NCBI RefSeq assembly: GCF_900312975.1
Contig: NZ_LT990039.1
Location: 930,001 to 994,000, forward strand
Reading direction: 5' to 3'
Source of the DNA: Massilistercora timonensis
Lineage (GTDB): Bacteria; Bacillota; Clostridia; Lachnospirales; Lachnospiraceae
DNA length: 64,000 nucleotides
The notes beneath the pieces are model-generated. The model did no database searches. It had not been told where the DNA came from and saw only the letters and a program-made list of their open reading frames with translations. The position numbers and the translations under genes are program-made. Below are positions 51,284 to 60,117 of this stretch, one piece after another. The first letter of the stretch is position 1; each line of letters starts with the position of its first letter.

Positions 51284-52300
51284 TCAATTAATCCTTTTTT
51301 CAATATCTTCTATCGATGGCAACTTATCCTGTAATTCTTCTGAAATATGGTTAGAAAGTTTATATTCACTTACCCCCATTGGTTTATTTACATCTTTCAA
51401 GGCATATTCCGCTACCATTTTATCTTTACCTTTACACAATAACAATCCAATCGTAGGATTATCACTCGGAGATTTCAATTCTCCATCAACTGCTGATAAA
51501 TAGAAAGATAATTTTCCTGCAAACTCCGGCTCAAATTCCACTGTTTTTAATTCGACCACGAAATAGCAATGCAATTTCACATTGTAAAATAACAAATCAA
51601 TAAAAAACTCTCTTTTTCCAACTTGAATCGGATACTGTCGTCCCATAAAAGCAAAGCCTGACCCAAATTCCAATAGTAATTTTGTAATTTGTTGGACAAG
51701 GGCATCTTCCAGTTCAATTTCTCTAAGTTTTTTCGCATTCGGTATAAAATCAAAAATGTATGGATCTTTAATAATTTCTTCTGCTTGCTCACTGAATGGA
51801 TTAGCTAACTGCGTTTTAAAATTTGTCGTTTTATCTGCTAATGCCTGTCTATAATACAGACCACTTTCTATCTGATGCGCAAGCACTGTACTAGACCATC
51901 CATTTTCCAAACATTGCTGTGTATACCACATATGTTCTTCCAGATTATCCGTCTTATCTATCAACAATTTTATTGCACGCCAACTAATTTTTGCACCAGC
52001 CTGATGCAAAATTTTTTCAGATGGTATTCGGCGTGCAAACTGTTTCATATAATTAAGATTTCTAACGGAATATCCTTCTCTACCAGGATAAGCCATTCTC
52101 AAATCTTTTGATAACGTTTCAACAAATTTATTTCCCCATTTGCTGTATTGGAGAATTACATTCCCTATGTTCCAAAACAAAATATTACGTTCAACATTTG
52201 CATTTGTCATTACCTGATACTGAGCTTGTGTGATTTGCTCTTTTATCTTTTCTAACACATCGATATATTCATCCAAAACTATTTCTATATTTTTTGCCAT
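51284..52300 (-). CDS. YhcG/DUF1016-family PD-(D/E)XK nuclease
   Basis: A 338-residue protein of the DUF1016 (YhcG, PDDEXK nuclease) family. The N-terminal domain reads SKWGNKFVETLSKDLR and YSVRNLNYMKQFA (near 50-90) and WGxxxxL-type helices follow; the nuclease core has GREFFIDLLFYN-type residues (FFIDLLFYNVKLHCYFVVEL near 235-255: Asp, then Glu-Leu-Lys). Such nucleases are found in defence islands and R-M loci. It starts 44 bases after the HEPN-like gene, with GGAGG unusually far (13 bases) from the ATG. A 25-base segment of its own coding sequence recurs just after its stop. Confidence 0.88.
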   Translation of the reverse strand: MAKNIEIVLDEYIDVLEKIKEQITQAQYQVMTNANVERNILFWNIGNVILQYSKWGNKFVETLSKDLRMAYPGREGYSVRNLNYMKQFARRIPSEKILHQAGAKISWRAIKLLIDKTDNLEEHMWYTQQCLENGWSSTVLAHQIESGLYYRQALADKTTNFKTQLANPFSEQAEEIIKDPYIFDFIPNAKKLREIELEDALVQQITKLLLEFGSGFAFMGRQYPIQVGKREFFIDLLFYNVKLHCYFVVELKTVEFEPEFAGKLSFYLSAVDGELKSPSDNPTIGLLLCKGKDKMVAEYALKDVNKPMGVSEYKLSNHISEELQDKLPSIEDIEKRIN

Positions 52301-52344
52301 TATGCTTATCGATCCTCCTCTCTGTATGACATATATTATATAGC

Positions 52345-53559
52345 CTATTCATCCTTTTGCGTATTCCACATTTCCTGTATCTTTTCTAATTTTTCAGTTA
52401 ATTTTCTATACTCCATGTCTGTCTGTTCTTCCAATACCATTAATTTGTTTATTTCTTCTTCTGTTAATTTCTCATTATGTTCAATACACAATTTTTCACT
52501 ATACATAGAAACAACGCTTATATATACATTTTTGCGTTCCTGATTAAATCTCATTCTTTCATTTATATATACTTTAAACTCACTACTGTCAAAATAATCG
52601 TTTTGATAATTGCTCTTATTTGTAGTAATATACCATCCCCATCCATCCTGATAATAAAAATTAGTAACTTTTATTCCTAATTTTAAAATTTTAAACATAT
52701 ATTGCTCGTATGCATTTAAAAGATGTATCTGCTTTTCTATTTGTTCAAGACTACTTATATCCCATGCCCCATCTCTTATTACCGTATACGTAGCCATATT
52801 CATTTGCTCTTTATCCCTAAATTGTGCAGCAAACCCCTTGTAATACTTAGTTCTCAATAATTTTTCTACAACGTCTTTCAATCCCAAAAAATTCTCAAAA
52901 TAGTCACAATCAATCGGTTCTGTCATAAAATCAAAATTTAATTTTCCATTTACCTCATCATCGGCTAATGCCAAAGACAGTGGTTCAAGAATCACAAAAA
53001 GAATAATTCCAATTCCTATTGTATATTTTAACGTTTCAACAAACAGTTTTTTATCTTCTTCAATTGAACTCTCACCCTGCCTTCTTGTAACATAAAATGT
53101 ATCGAAACCTTGTTTGTGAATAATTTTATGACATCTATTAATCAACTCTCTATGATGTTTAAAATAATCACAAAGTATTGTTTTTATTTCTTGATATCCC
53201 CAAACCATATCTTCTAATTTCTTTCTGATTTTTGAGTCCATCGGAAATCTTTCTTTTGTTGTCCATTTCTTCAACTCATCCTTATCTTCTGAAAGATACA
53301 ACATGGCATTAAATACTTCACTTGCCTGACGTACAGAATAAAATGCACAATCAAAATAACCTTCTTCATATAGAAAAATAGAATTAATCAGAAGTTGTGT
53401 AGCTTCAGCTAAAAAACAATTACAATACATAATATCAGAACGTCCGGTAATCAACATCATACTATGTAAATATAGCAATAACTCTTTCCCTTCTGGTAAT
53501 TCACATTTTCTTTTATATTGGTTTCGCATTTCATCTATTATTATTTTTTCTAAATCCAT
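52345..53559 (-). CDS. HEPN-like protein, candidate RNase effector
   Basis: A 404-residue protein I cannot place in a named family. The N-terminal 160 residues are helical with AFYSVRQASEVFNAML near 72 and INRCHKIIHKQ near 140; RCHKIIH fits the R-x(4-6)-H motif of HEPN ribonucleases. A hydrophobic stretch (YTIGIGIILFVILEPLSLAL, about 177-196) may be a membrane helix. The rest is alpha/beta with aromatic-rich YYQDGWGWYI and ends in a coiled coil. It starts 8 bases after the rlmD stop in the same direction, so it is probably expressed by read-through from rlmD. Confidence 0.6.
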   Translation of the reverse strand: MDLEKIIIDEMRNQYKRKCELPEGKELLLYLHSMMLITGRSDIMYCNCFLAEATQLLINSIFLYEEGYFDCAFYSVRQASEVFNAMLYLSEDKDELKKWTTKERFPMDSKIRKKLEDMVWGYQEIKTILCDYFKHHRELINRCHKIIHKQGFDTFYVTRRQGESSIEEDKKLFVETLKYTIGIGIILFVILEPLSLALADDEVNGKLNFDFMTEPIDCDYFENFLGLKDVVEKLLRTKYYKGFAAQFRDKEQMNMATYTVIRDGAWDISSLEQIEKQIHLLNAYEQYMFKILKLGIKVTNFYYQDGWGWYITTNKSNYQNDYFDSSEFKVYINERMRFNQERKNVYISVVSMYSEKLCIEHNEKLTEEEINKLMVLEEQTDMEYRKLTEKLEKIQEMWNTQKDE

Positions 53560-53567
53560 AATCCACT

Positions 53568-55277
53568 CTACATTACTTCAAAATACTTCAACGCGTCCTT
53601 TATTGCCTCCACTTTCTCTGCTGTCGGATGCTTCCTCGGCTGTTTCAATTCTTCTACCGCATTAGGGGCATCATACATTGGCAAGCCCAAACTTCTCTTT
53701 ACCTCCGCTATATAAGCAGTATGTACCTTGAAGCCATATTTAGCTTCTATGTATTCCTTTATCATTTTGTAGGTAACTCGCTCTTTCGGCTTGTACGCCT
53801 CGGCTCTTTTAGCGATATTATCAAGCGGCACTTTGCCCTCTCCCTCGCCAAACTCCACTTTTACGCTGATTGTGCTGTCAGGTTTTTTGTGGGAAAGCAG
53901 TACTACCGTCTCCACATGCACGGTATGCGGGAACATATCCACCGCCCTTACCCTCCGGACTTCATATCCATTTTCCCGCAGATACTTCACATCCCTTGCC
54001 AGCGTGGCCGGGTCGCAGCTCACATACACCACCTTTTCAGGCTCCATCTTCACAATGGTCTCCAGCAGGGTCTCATCACAGCCTTTCCGCGGCGGATCCA
54101 CCACGATCACATCCGCCCGGGCCCGCTTCCCGTGTTTCTTCTCATAATCGGCATAATACTCCGGTAGCACTTCCTCCGCCTTGCCCACATAGAACCTGGC
54201 ATTGGTGATCCCGTTGATCCTGGCGTTGTTCCTTGCGTCCTCCACTGCCTGCGGCACGATCTCCACCCCGTACACCTGCCCCGCCTTCCTGGCAAGGAAG
54301 AGGGAAATGGTTCCGATCCCACAGTACAGATCCCAGACCACCGTGTCTTCTCCTTTTTTCAGCCCTGCGTACTCCAGCGCTGTTCCATAGAGTTTCTCCG
54401 TCTGCACCGGATTCACCTGGTAGAAGGAAAGGGGAGAGATCTGATATTTCACGTCTCCGATCTCATCGGTGATATAGCCTTTCCCCCACAGCACCCGCAG
54501 CTTTTTCCCCATGATCACATTGGTCTTCTCCTGATTAACGTTCAAGGTGATACTGGTCATCTTTGGGATAGCCGCCAGCCGCGTGGCAAGCGCTTCCTCC
54601 TCTGGAAGCGACGTCCCGTTGACCACCAGGCAGACCATGATCTCTCCCGTCCGGAAGCCGTACCGAATCAGCACATGGCGCACCAGCCCCTGGTGCGCTT
54701 TCTCGTCATAGGGAGAGACATGGAACTCCTCCATATATCCCAGCACGCACGCCAGGATCTCCCGGTTCACCGGAACCCCCAGCACACAATCCTCCACCGG
54801 GATGATACTGTGGGTTCGCCCCGCGTAGAACCCGGCGGTCAGCTTCCCCTCCCGGTCCCGGCCGATGGGAAACTGAGCCTTGTTGCGGTAGCGGAAGGGC
54901 TCCTCCATCCCCAGGATGGGTTCCATTACTTCCTCAAGAAGCTCCTCCGGCACCTCTCCCAGCCGCGTCAGAGCGCCCCGGACCTTCTCCTCCTTGAACC
55001 TCAGCTGCCAGTCATATTTCATCTCCTGGATCTGGCAACCCCCGCATTTTCGGGCGTTGGCGCATCCAGGATGCTTTTCGCGCCCTTCGGAGGGTGTAAG
55101 AATATCCAGAAGCTTTGCATATCCATAATTTTTCTTCGCCTTCATCACCTTGGCCTGGATCACGTCCCCGATGATCGCATCCTTGACAAAAAGCGTGTAT
55201 CCATCCACCTTTCCGATACCTTCGCCGCCCACGCCGATGTCCGTGATCTCAAGTTTCACAATATCATTTTTCTGCAT
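53568..55277 (-). CDS. rlmD: 23S rRNA (uracil-C5)-methyltransferase RlmD with substituted C-terminal extension
   Basis: A 569-residue protein. TRAM domain at residues 1-58 (VKLEITDIGVGGEGIG), iron-sulfur cysteines (CANARKCGGCQI near 75) and the SAM methyltransferase domain with the nucleophile in YVSCDPATLARD near 425. It methylates 23S rRNA uracil. Normal RlmD ends shortly after HVETV (here about residue 455); this one runs on for 111 residues (KVEFGEGEGKVPLDNIAKR and beyond), and the DNA changes there from GC-rich to AT-rich. The extension is thus element-derived and keeps the gene open. ATG 55277 has GGAG 8 bases upstream. Confidence 0.9.
   Translation of the reverse strand: MQKNDIVKLEITDIGVGGEGIGKVDGYTLFVKDAIIGDVIQAKVMKAKKNYGYAKLLDILTPSEGREKHPGCANARKCGGCQIQEMKYDWQLRFKEEKVRGALTRLGEVPEELLEEVMEPILGMEEPFRYRNKAQFPIGRDREGKLTAGFYAGRTHSIIPVEDCVLGVPVNREILACVLGYMEEFHVSPYDEKAHQGLVRHVLIRYGFRTGEIMVCLVVNGTSLPEEEALATRLAAIPKMTSITLNVNQEKTNVIMGKKLRVLWGKGYITDEIGDVKYQISPLSFYQVNPVQTEKLYGTALEYAGLKKGEDTVVWDLYCGIGTISLFLARKAGQVYGVEIVPQAVEDARNNARINGITNARFYVGKAEEVLPEYYADYEKKHGKRARADVIVVDPPRKGCDETLLETIVKMEPEKVVYVSCDPATLARDVKYLRENGYEVRRVRAVDMFPHTVHVETVVLLSHKKPDSTISVKVEFGEGEGKVPLDNIAKRAEAYKPKERVTYKMIKEYIEAKYGFKVHTAYIAEVKRSLGLPMYDAPNAVEELKQPRKHPTAEKVEAIKDALKYFEVM
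53904..53918 (-). other. Attachment site C inside rlmD
   Basis: CATGTGGAGACGGTA encodes HVETV at the point where rlmD composition changes. It is identical to site A (20658) and differs by one base from site B (51134). Right of it on the minus strand, sites B and C share GTACTGCTTTCCCAC; site A does not. Confidence 0.7.
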
Positions 55278-55287
55278 AAATATACTC

Positions 55288-55361
55288 CATTTGTCATTTT
55301 GGTACAGGGTAAAATTCAATTTAGGACGTAGCCTTTTTGCATTTTGCTACGTCCTAAATTA
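55288..55361 (-). repeat. Interspersed hairpin repeat, short copy 3
   Basis: TAGGACGTAGC (55322) pairs with GCTACGTCCTA (55347); on the minus strand the tail TTTTACCCTGTACCAAAATGA follows once only, ending 9 bases before the rlmD ribosome-binding site. Same family as 14374 and 15286. It separates yhaM from rlmD. Confidence 0.8.
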
Positions 55362-55366
55362 AAGTT

Positions 55367-56305
55367 TTAAATACTGGTTTTCCGCAGGTTTGTTTCAAAA
55401 AGCCGGTTATATCCCAGCCAGTCGCTACTGTTTTTTTCTTTGAAGATCTCGATCAGTGTCTGCATCTTGGCGTCCGCGCAATCCGCGAAGTTCAGGGCGA
55501 AGGCTTCTGCCAGCGCCGGCTTCTTGGGCGACCCATACTCCAGCTCCCCGTGGTGGGCCAGGATGCAGTGCTTCAGCTCACTGGCCAGCTTGGGCGGGAA
55601 TTCCGGGATGGTCCGGATGGCGTCGTCGATCATCTCCACGCCCATCACGATGTGCCCCAGAAGCTGCCCGTCGTCGGTGTAATCATTTTCCGGAAACGGC
55701 GACAGTTCCTTTATCTTGCCGATATCATGGCACATGGCCGCCGTATACAGAAGATCTTTATTTAAAATGGGATAAGCTCCCGCCATGTATTCGCAGAATT
55801 TCACCACGCTCAGCGTGTGTTCCAGAAGTCCGCCGGAGAAACTGTGGTGTACCGTCTTGGCGGCGGAATGGGCCTTAAATTTCTTCACAAAAGCCGGGTC
55901 TTCAAAATAATAGCGGATCACGCCCCTGAGATGGGGGTTCTTCACCTGGTTCCCGTAAGCCAGAAGCTCCTGATACATCTGGTCTTCATTCTTATCCGTG
56001 GTGGGCATATAATCTGCCGGGACATACTCCCCTTCCTGCGCCCGGCGGATCTGCCGGATATTCAGCTGCAGATTATTATTGTAGCTGGTAACTTCCCCGT
56101 AGACTTCGATGAAATCCATCTCATCATAATCAGCGATCCCGCTGGAATTGGGATCCCAGACTTTCCCGTCCAGGGTTCCTGTCTTGTCCTGCAGGATCAG
56201 ATTGTCATAAGGTTTTCCGTTTCTTGTCTCCGCGGAACGCTTTCCTTTACACAGGTATACGTTGCGGATGGTTTCTCCCTCTACCAGGGTGTTGATATAT
56301 CTCAT
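55367..56305 (-). CDS. yhaM: YhaM-family 3'-5' exoribonuclease (OB fold plus HD domain)
   Basis: A 312-residue protein with an N-terminal OB-fold nucleic-acid-binding domain (NLILQDKTGTLDGKVWD near residue 40) and a C-terminal HD phosphohydrolase domain: HHSFSGGLLEHTLSV near 152, CHDIGKI near 190 and LKHCILAHHGELEYGSPK near 245. YhaM trims RNA ends in Firmicutes. Length equals the family norm (about 314). The gene follows the HtrA-like gene by 27 bases and may share its promoter. Confidence 0.93.
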   Translation of the reverse strand: MRYINTLVEGETIRNVYLCKGKRSAETRNGKPYDNLILQDKTGTLDGKVWDPNSSGIADYDEMDFIEVYGEVTSYNNNLQLNIRQIRRAQEGEYVPADYMPTTDKNEDQMYQELLAYGNQVKNPHLRGVIRYYFEDPAFVKKFKAHSAAKTVHHSFSGGLLEHTLSVVKFCEYMAGAYPILNKDLLYTAAMCHDIGKIKELSPFPENDYTDDGQLLGHIVMGVEMIDDAIRTIPEFPPKLASELKHCILAHHGELEYGSPKKPALAEAFALNFADCADAKMQTLIEIFKEKNSSDWLGYNRLFETNLRKTSI

Positions 56306-56332
56306 GCTGTTGCCTCTTTCTGTCTTTCTTTT

Positions 56333-57577
56333 TTACTCTTTCGCCCCTACTGTGACGTTAAAATTGATCTCTACATATTCACCGCCGGTTCCCTGTCTCT
56401 GGCAGGTCACCCGGAGACTTCCTCCCGCCTGTTTCTTCATCAGGGCGCTGTGGTACGCCTGGAAATCCGCCACCCCGGAACCATCGATCTGAGTGATCAC
56501 ATCTCCGCTCTGGATCCCGGCTTCCATGCCAGGCGAGTCCGCCTCCACTTCGTCCACATACACACCGGCAGGGATCCCCTGTTCTGTAAGCTCCTCGGTC
56601 ACATCAGACCCCAGGATCCCCAGATAAGGCACTCCCTGGTCATTGGAGAGAAACTCGATCACATCCTTGATGTCCGAGATGCCATATGCCTCTACAAGGC
56701 CTGCTTCTCCCCGGCCTTCCGTGGGCTCGCCGATGACGCCGATCACTTCGCCGCTGGTATTCACAAGCACGCCGCTTCTGCCGGCGTCCCCTTCCACATC
56801 GGTTGCGATCAGCGGATAATGGCCGTCCGCGTGATCCGCATAGCTCTCACTGGCTTCTACCAGCCCATACAGCGCGATCTGAGCATTTCCATAGGGCTGC
56901 CCCAGCAGGATCACTGCTTCCCCGTCCTCCACGGCATAGGAACTTCCAAGGACCGCCACCCGGATCGCCCCCCAGGTTTCCTCCGTGACAGACTGTCTGG
57001 ACACTGCATAGACGCACAAGCCCAGATTCCGGTCCTGCCTTTTCTTCACTGCCTCGTAGTTTCGGCCGTCGGCGAAGATCACCTGAAGCTTCTCTTCCTC
57101 CTGTCCGTCAAGGATCTGACCCAGGATCAGAAGCTCCCGCCCATTGTCTGCCACCACCACGCCGCTGGTCTGCAGCTTCGCCTCACTGGCCTCTTCCCGG
57201 CCGGAGACCGCCGCGATGGAGACAACACTTTTGCCCGCCTGCTCGGAAATGGATTTCAGAGAGTTGAGCATCTGCCGGTAGCTGTCTTCTTCCGGATCCT
57301 GCCCCCTGGTCTCTTCCTCCGGAAGCGTCTCCTCATCCCGGGGAATCTCCACTTCCTCCTTGGCACCGCCAAACCGGCTCTCGATCCAGGGCCCGAAGGC
57401 GCAAAAAGTCACACAGGCAACAAGCCCAAAGACCAGGCCAAGGCCTGCCATCCTCCTGACATCCCGCTTAAACTTGCGGCTGCCGGTCTCGTCCTTGATC
57501 ACTTCCTGCATAAAAGCGTAATCCTTTTCTTCCTCCGGTTCCTGCCCGCCCGGATCTCTGCGCTCTTCCATGGGCAT
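56333..57577 (-). CDS. HtrA-like membrane protein with PDZ domain, probably catalytically inactive
   Basis: A 414-residue protein: acidic N-terminal tail, one membrane helix (residues about 46-64, GLGLVFGLVACVTFCAF), a trypsin-like domain (110-310) and a C-terminal PDZ domain (AGVYVDEVEADSPGMEAGIQ near 335). At the positions of the catalytic residues the usual NHVV reads GQIL, DLAVL reads NLGLCV, and GNSGGPL reads GDAGRSGVL, so His, Asp and probably Ser are missing. It may be a pseudoprotease that binds misfolded proteins or regulates another HtrA. Start 57577 has AAAGGAG close by; ATG 57571 is also possible. Confidence 0.82.
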   Translation of the reverse strand: MPMEERRDPGGQEPEEEKDYAFMQEVIKDETGSRKFKRDVRRMAGLGLVFGLVACVTFCAFGPWIESRFGGAKEEVEIPRDEETLPEEETRGQDPEEDSYRQMLNSLKSISEQAGKSVVSIAAVSGREEASEAKLQTSGVVVADNGRELLILGQILDGQEEEKLQVIFADGRNYEAVKKRQDRNLGLCVYAVSRQSVTEETWGAIRVAVLGSSYAVEDGEAVILLGQPYGNAQIALYGLVEASESYADHADGHYPLIATDVEGDAGRSGVLVNTSGEVIGVIGEPTEGRGEAGLVEAYGISDIKDVIEFLSNDQGVPYLGILGSDVTEELTEQGIPAGVYVDEVEADSPGMEAGIQSGDVITQIDGSGVADFQAYHSALMKKQAGGSLRVTCQRQGTGGEYVEINFNVTVGAKE

Positions 57578-57601
57578 TCTCTCCTTTACAACCCTTTTTA
57601 T

Positions 57602-57630
57602 AGTATACCTGATAGCCTGCAAATGTTCAA
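57602..57630 (-). promoter_or_regulatory. Promoter of the HtrA-like gene
   Basis: TTGAAC (57625-57630), 17-bp spacer and TATACT (57602-57607) on the minus strand, 25 bases before the start codon. Confidence 0.75.
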
Positions 57631-57674
57631 CCCTGCTTTCCCCGCCTGCTTCCGGCCTCTCCGGGATAATTTCC

Positions 57675-57703
57675 TTTACAGTGTCCCGGCGTCCGATTAT
57701 AAT
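57675..57703 (+). promoter_or_regulatory. Promoter of mutS2
   Basis: TTTACA (57675-57680), 17-bp spacer and TATAAT (57698-57703), 25 bases before the mutS2 start. It is divergent to the HtrA promoter within a 151-base gap. Confidence 0.8.
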
Positions 57704-57728
57704 GGGAATGTGGAAGGTGGATATAACA

Positions 57729-60107
57729 ATGAACGAAAAAACTTTATATAAATTAGAATACGACAAGATCATCGATCTTCTTACAGAGAAGGCCTCCTCT
57801 TTTGGCGGCAGATCCCGCTGCCGGCGGCTTAAGCCTATGACTTCCATCGAGAAGATAGAGGCTGCCCAGCAGGAGACCGAAGCTGCGTTCCAGCGGATCG
57901 TGAAGAAGGGCCGGCCCTCCTTTGGCGGCTGCGCCCCGGTAAATGAATCCCTTAAGCGGCTGGAGATCGGCGGGACCCTGGGAAGCGGCGAGCTCCTTCG
58001 CATCTGCCGGCTCCTGGAGAACGCCGGGCAGGTGAAGGCTTACGGACGGCGGGAAAATGGAGACGAATCCACCGACTGTCTGGACGGTTACTTTGACCAG
58101 CTGACCCCCATCCTCCCTCTGACCTCCGAGATCCGCAGGTGTATCCTGGAGGAGGATGAGATCAGCGACGACGCAAGCCCTGCGCTTCGTCAGATCCGCC
58201 GGCAGATCGGCCAGATCAACGACAAAGTGCACGCCACCCTCTCCGGCATGGTAAACGGATCTCTTCGCACTTATCTGCAGGACCCCATCATCACCATGCG
58301 GGGAGACCGCTACTGTATCCCGGTGAAATCCGAGCACCGCAGCCAGGTTCCGGGCATGATCCACGATCAGTCCTCCACCGGCTCCACGCTGTTTATCGAG
58401 CCCATGGCTGTGGTGAAGCTGAATAACGACTTAAAGGAACTCTACGGAAAGGAGCAGGAAGAGATCCAGGTGATCCTTGCCCGTCTGAGCGCTGACGCGG
58501 CAGAGCATACCGATACCATCCATACGGATCACACCCTGCTGACAGAGCTGGATTTCATTTTCGCCAAAGGGGCCCTGGCCCTGGAAATGAACGCCACCGC
58601 TCCCATATTCAACACAGAAGGGCGCATCCACATCCGGGAGGGCCGTCATCCTCTCCTGGACAAGAAGAAGGTAGTCCCCATTACCATCTCTCTGGGAGAC
58701 ACCTTCGATCTTCTGATCGTCACCGGCCCCAATACCGGCGGAAAAACGGTGTCCCTTAAGACGGTGGGCCTTTTTACCCTGATGGGTCAGGCCGGGCTTC
58801 ACATCCCCGCCCTGGACCGCAGCGAGCTGGCGGTGTTCCACAGCGTGTTTGCAGACATCGGAGATGAGCAGAGTATTGAACAGAGCCTGAGTACTTTTTC
58901 TTCTCATATGACCAACATCGTCTCCTTCCTCCGGCACGTGGATGAACATTCTCTGGTACTCTTTGACGAGCTGGGCGCCGGGACTGATCCTACGGAGGGG
59001 GCGGCTCTGGCCATCGCAATCCTGGACGGCCTTCACCGGCGGGGGATCCGGGCCATGGCCACCACCCACTACAGCGAGCTGAAGGTGTACGCTCTGTCCA
59101 CTCCGGGAGTGGAGAACGCAAGCTGCGAGTTCGATGTAGAGAGCCTGCGCCCCACTTATCATCTGCTGATCGGCATCCCCGGCAAGAGCAATGCCTTCGC
59201 CATCGCCGGGAAGCTGGGGCTTCCCCAGGAAGTCATTGAGGAGGCCAGGAAGCACTTAAGCGAACAGGACGAATCCTTCGAAGACCTTCTCACTGACTTG
59301 GAAGTAAGCCGGCGCACTATCGAGAAAGAGCAGGACGAGATCGCCGCCTACCGGCGGGAACTGGAGCGCCTGAAGGAAGAGACCCAGAAAAGACAGGAGA
59401 AACTGGAAGAACAGCGGGAGCGGATCCTGCGGGAAGCCAACGAGAAAGCCCACGCCATCCTTCTGGAGGCCAAGGAGACCGCAGACGAGACCATGCGCAA
59501 CTTCCACAAATTCGGCAAGGAAAATATCTCTGCCGCCGACATGGAACGGGAGCGGGAGAAGCTGCGCAAGAAGATGGAAGCCGCCCGCTCTGGCATGACG
59601 GAGCATAAAGAGACCCCACATAAGATCCATAAGCCAGAGGATTTCAAGCTGGGTGAATCGGTGAAAGTACTGAGTATGAACCTGACCGGGACTGTTGTCT
59701 CCCTGCCCGACGCCAAGGGGCGCGTCACCGTGCAGATGGGGATCCTGCGTTCCCAGCTTCCCATCTCTGACCTGGAGATCCTGGAGGAGAAGCCGGTCTA
59801 TCTCAAGAAGACCGCCCGCCAGACCACCAAGGGCAAGATGAAGATGGGCAAATCCATGTCCGTAAGCCCGGAGATCAACCTTCTGGGCAAGACGGTGGAC
59901 GAAGCAGTGGCGGAACTGGACAAATATCTGGACGACGCGGCGCTCGCCCACCTCTCCTCGGTGCGCATTGTCCACGGCAAAGGCACCGGCGCCCTGCGCC
60001 AGGGCGTCCACGACTACCTGCGCCGCCAGAAGAAACGGGTGAAATCATTCCGGCTTGGCGCCTTTGGAGAAGGCGACGCCGGCGTCACTATCGCAGAACT
60101 CAGATAG
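57729..60107 (+). CDS. mutS2: MutS2 family protein (Smr nuclease domain)
   Basis: A 792-residue MutS2, standard length. The ATPase core has TGPNTGGKTVSLKT near residue 333 and DELGAGTDPTEG near 414; a coiled-coil linker covers about 520-620; the C-terminal Smr domain has INLLGKTVDEA near 717 and VHGKGTG near 750. The usual LDLHG motif of Smr lacks its Asp here (INLLG), as I recall for many Lachnospiraceae. MutS2 suppresses recombination and rescues collided ribosomes. ATG 57729 is taken with AAGGTGG upstream. It is 10 bases from the response-regulator gene. Confidence 0.95.
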   Translation: MNEKTLYKLEYDKIIDLLTEKASSFGGRSRCRRLKPMTSIEKIEAAQQETEAAFQRIVKKGRPSFGGCAPVNESLKRLEIGGTLGSGELLRICRLLENAGQVKAYGRRENGDESTDCLDGYFDQLTPILPLTSEIRRCILEEDEISDDASPALRQIRRQIGQINDKVHATLSGMVNGSLRTYLQDPIITMRGDRYCIPVKSEHRSQVPGMIHDQSSTGSTLFIEPMAVVKLNNDLKELYGKEQEEIQVILARLSADAAEHTDTIHTDHTLLTELDFIFAKGALALEMNATAPIFNTEGRIHIREGRHPLLDKKKVVPITISLGDTFDLLIVTGPNTGGKTVSLKTVGLFTLMGQAGLHIPALDRSELAVFHSVFADIGDEQSIEQSLSTFSSHMTNIVSFLRHVDEHSLVLFDELGAGTDPTEGAALAIAILDGLHRRGIRAMATTHYSELKVYALSTPGVENASCEFDVESLRPTYHLLIGIPGKSNAFAIAGKLGLPQEVIEEARKHLSEQDESFEDLLTDLEVSRRTIEKEQDEIAAYRRELERLKEETQKRQEKLEEQRERILREANEKAHAILLEAKETADETMRNFHKFGKENISAADMEREREKLRKKMEAARSGMTEHKETPHKIHKPEDFKLGESVKVLSMNLTGTVVSLPDAKGRVTVQMGILRSQLPISDLEILEEKPVYLKKTARQTTKGKMKMGKSMSVSPEINLLGKTVDEAVAELDKYLDDAALAHLSSVRIVHGKGTGALRQGVHDYLRRQKKRVKSFRLGAFGEGDAGVTIAELR

Positions 60108-60117
60108 GAGGATTATA

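Noticed and set aside
20658..53918. A complete integrative and conjugative element
   Set aside because: No relaxase, coupling protein or type IV secretion gene was found; only a recombinase and small element genes remain.
55817..57751. A 644-codon plus-strand open frame
   Set aside because: Antisense to yhaM and the HtrA-like gene, low-complexity His/Leu-rich translation, no start signals.
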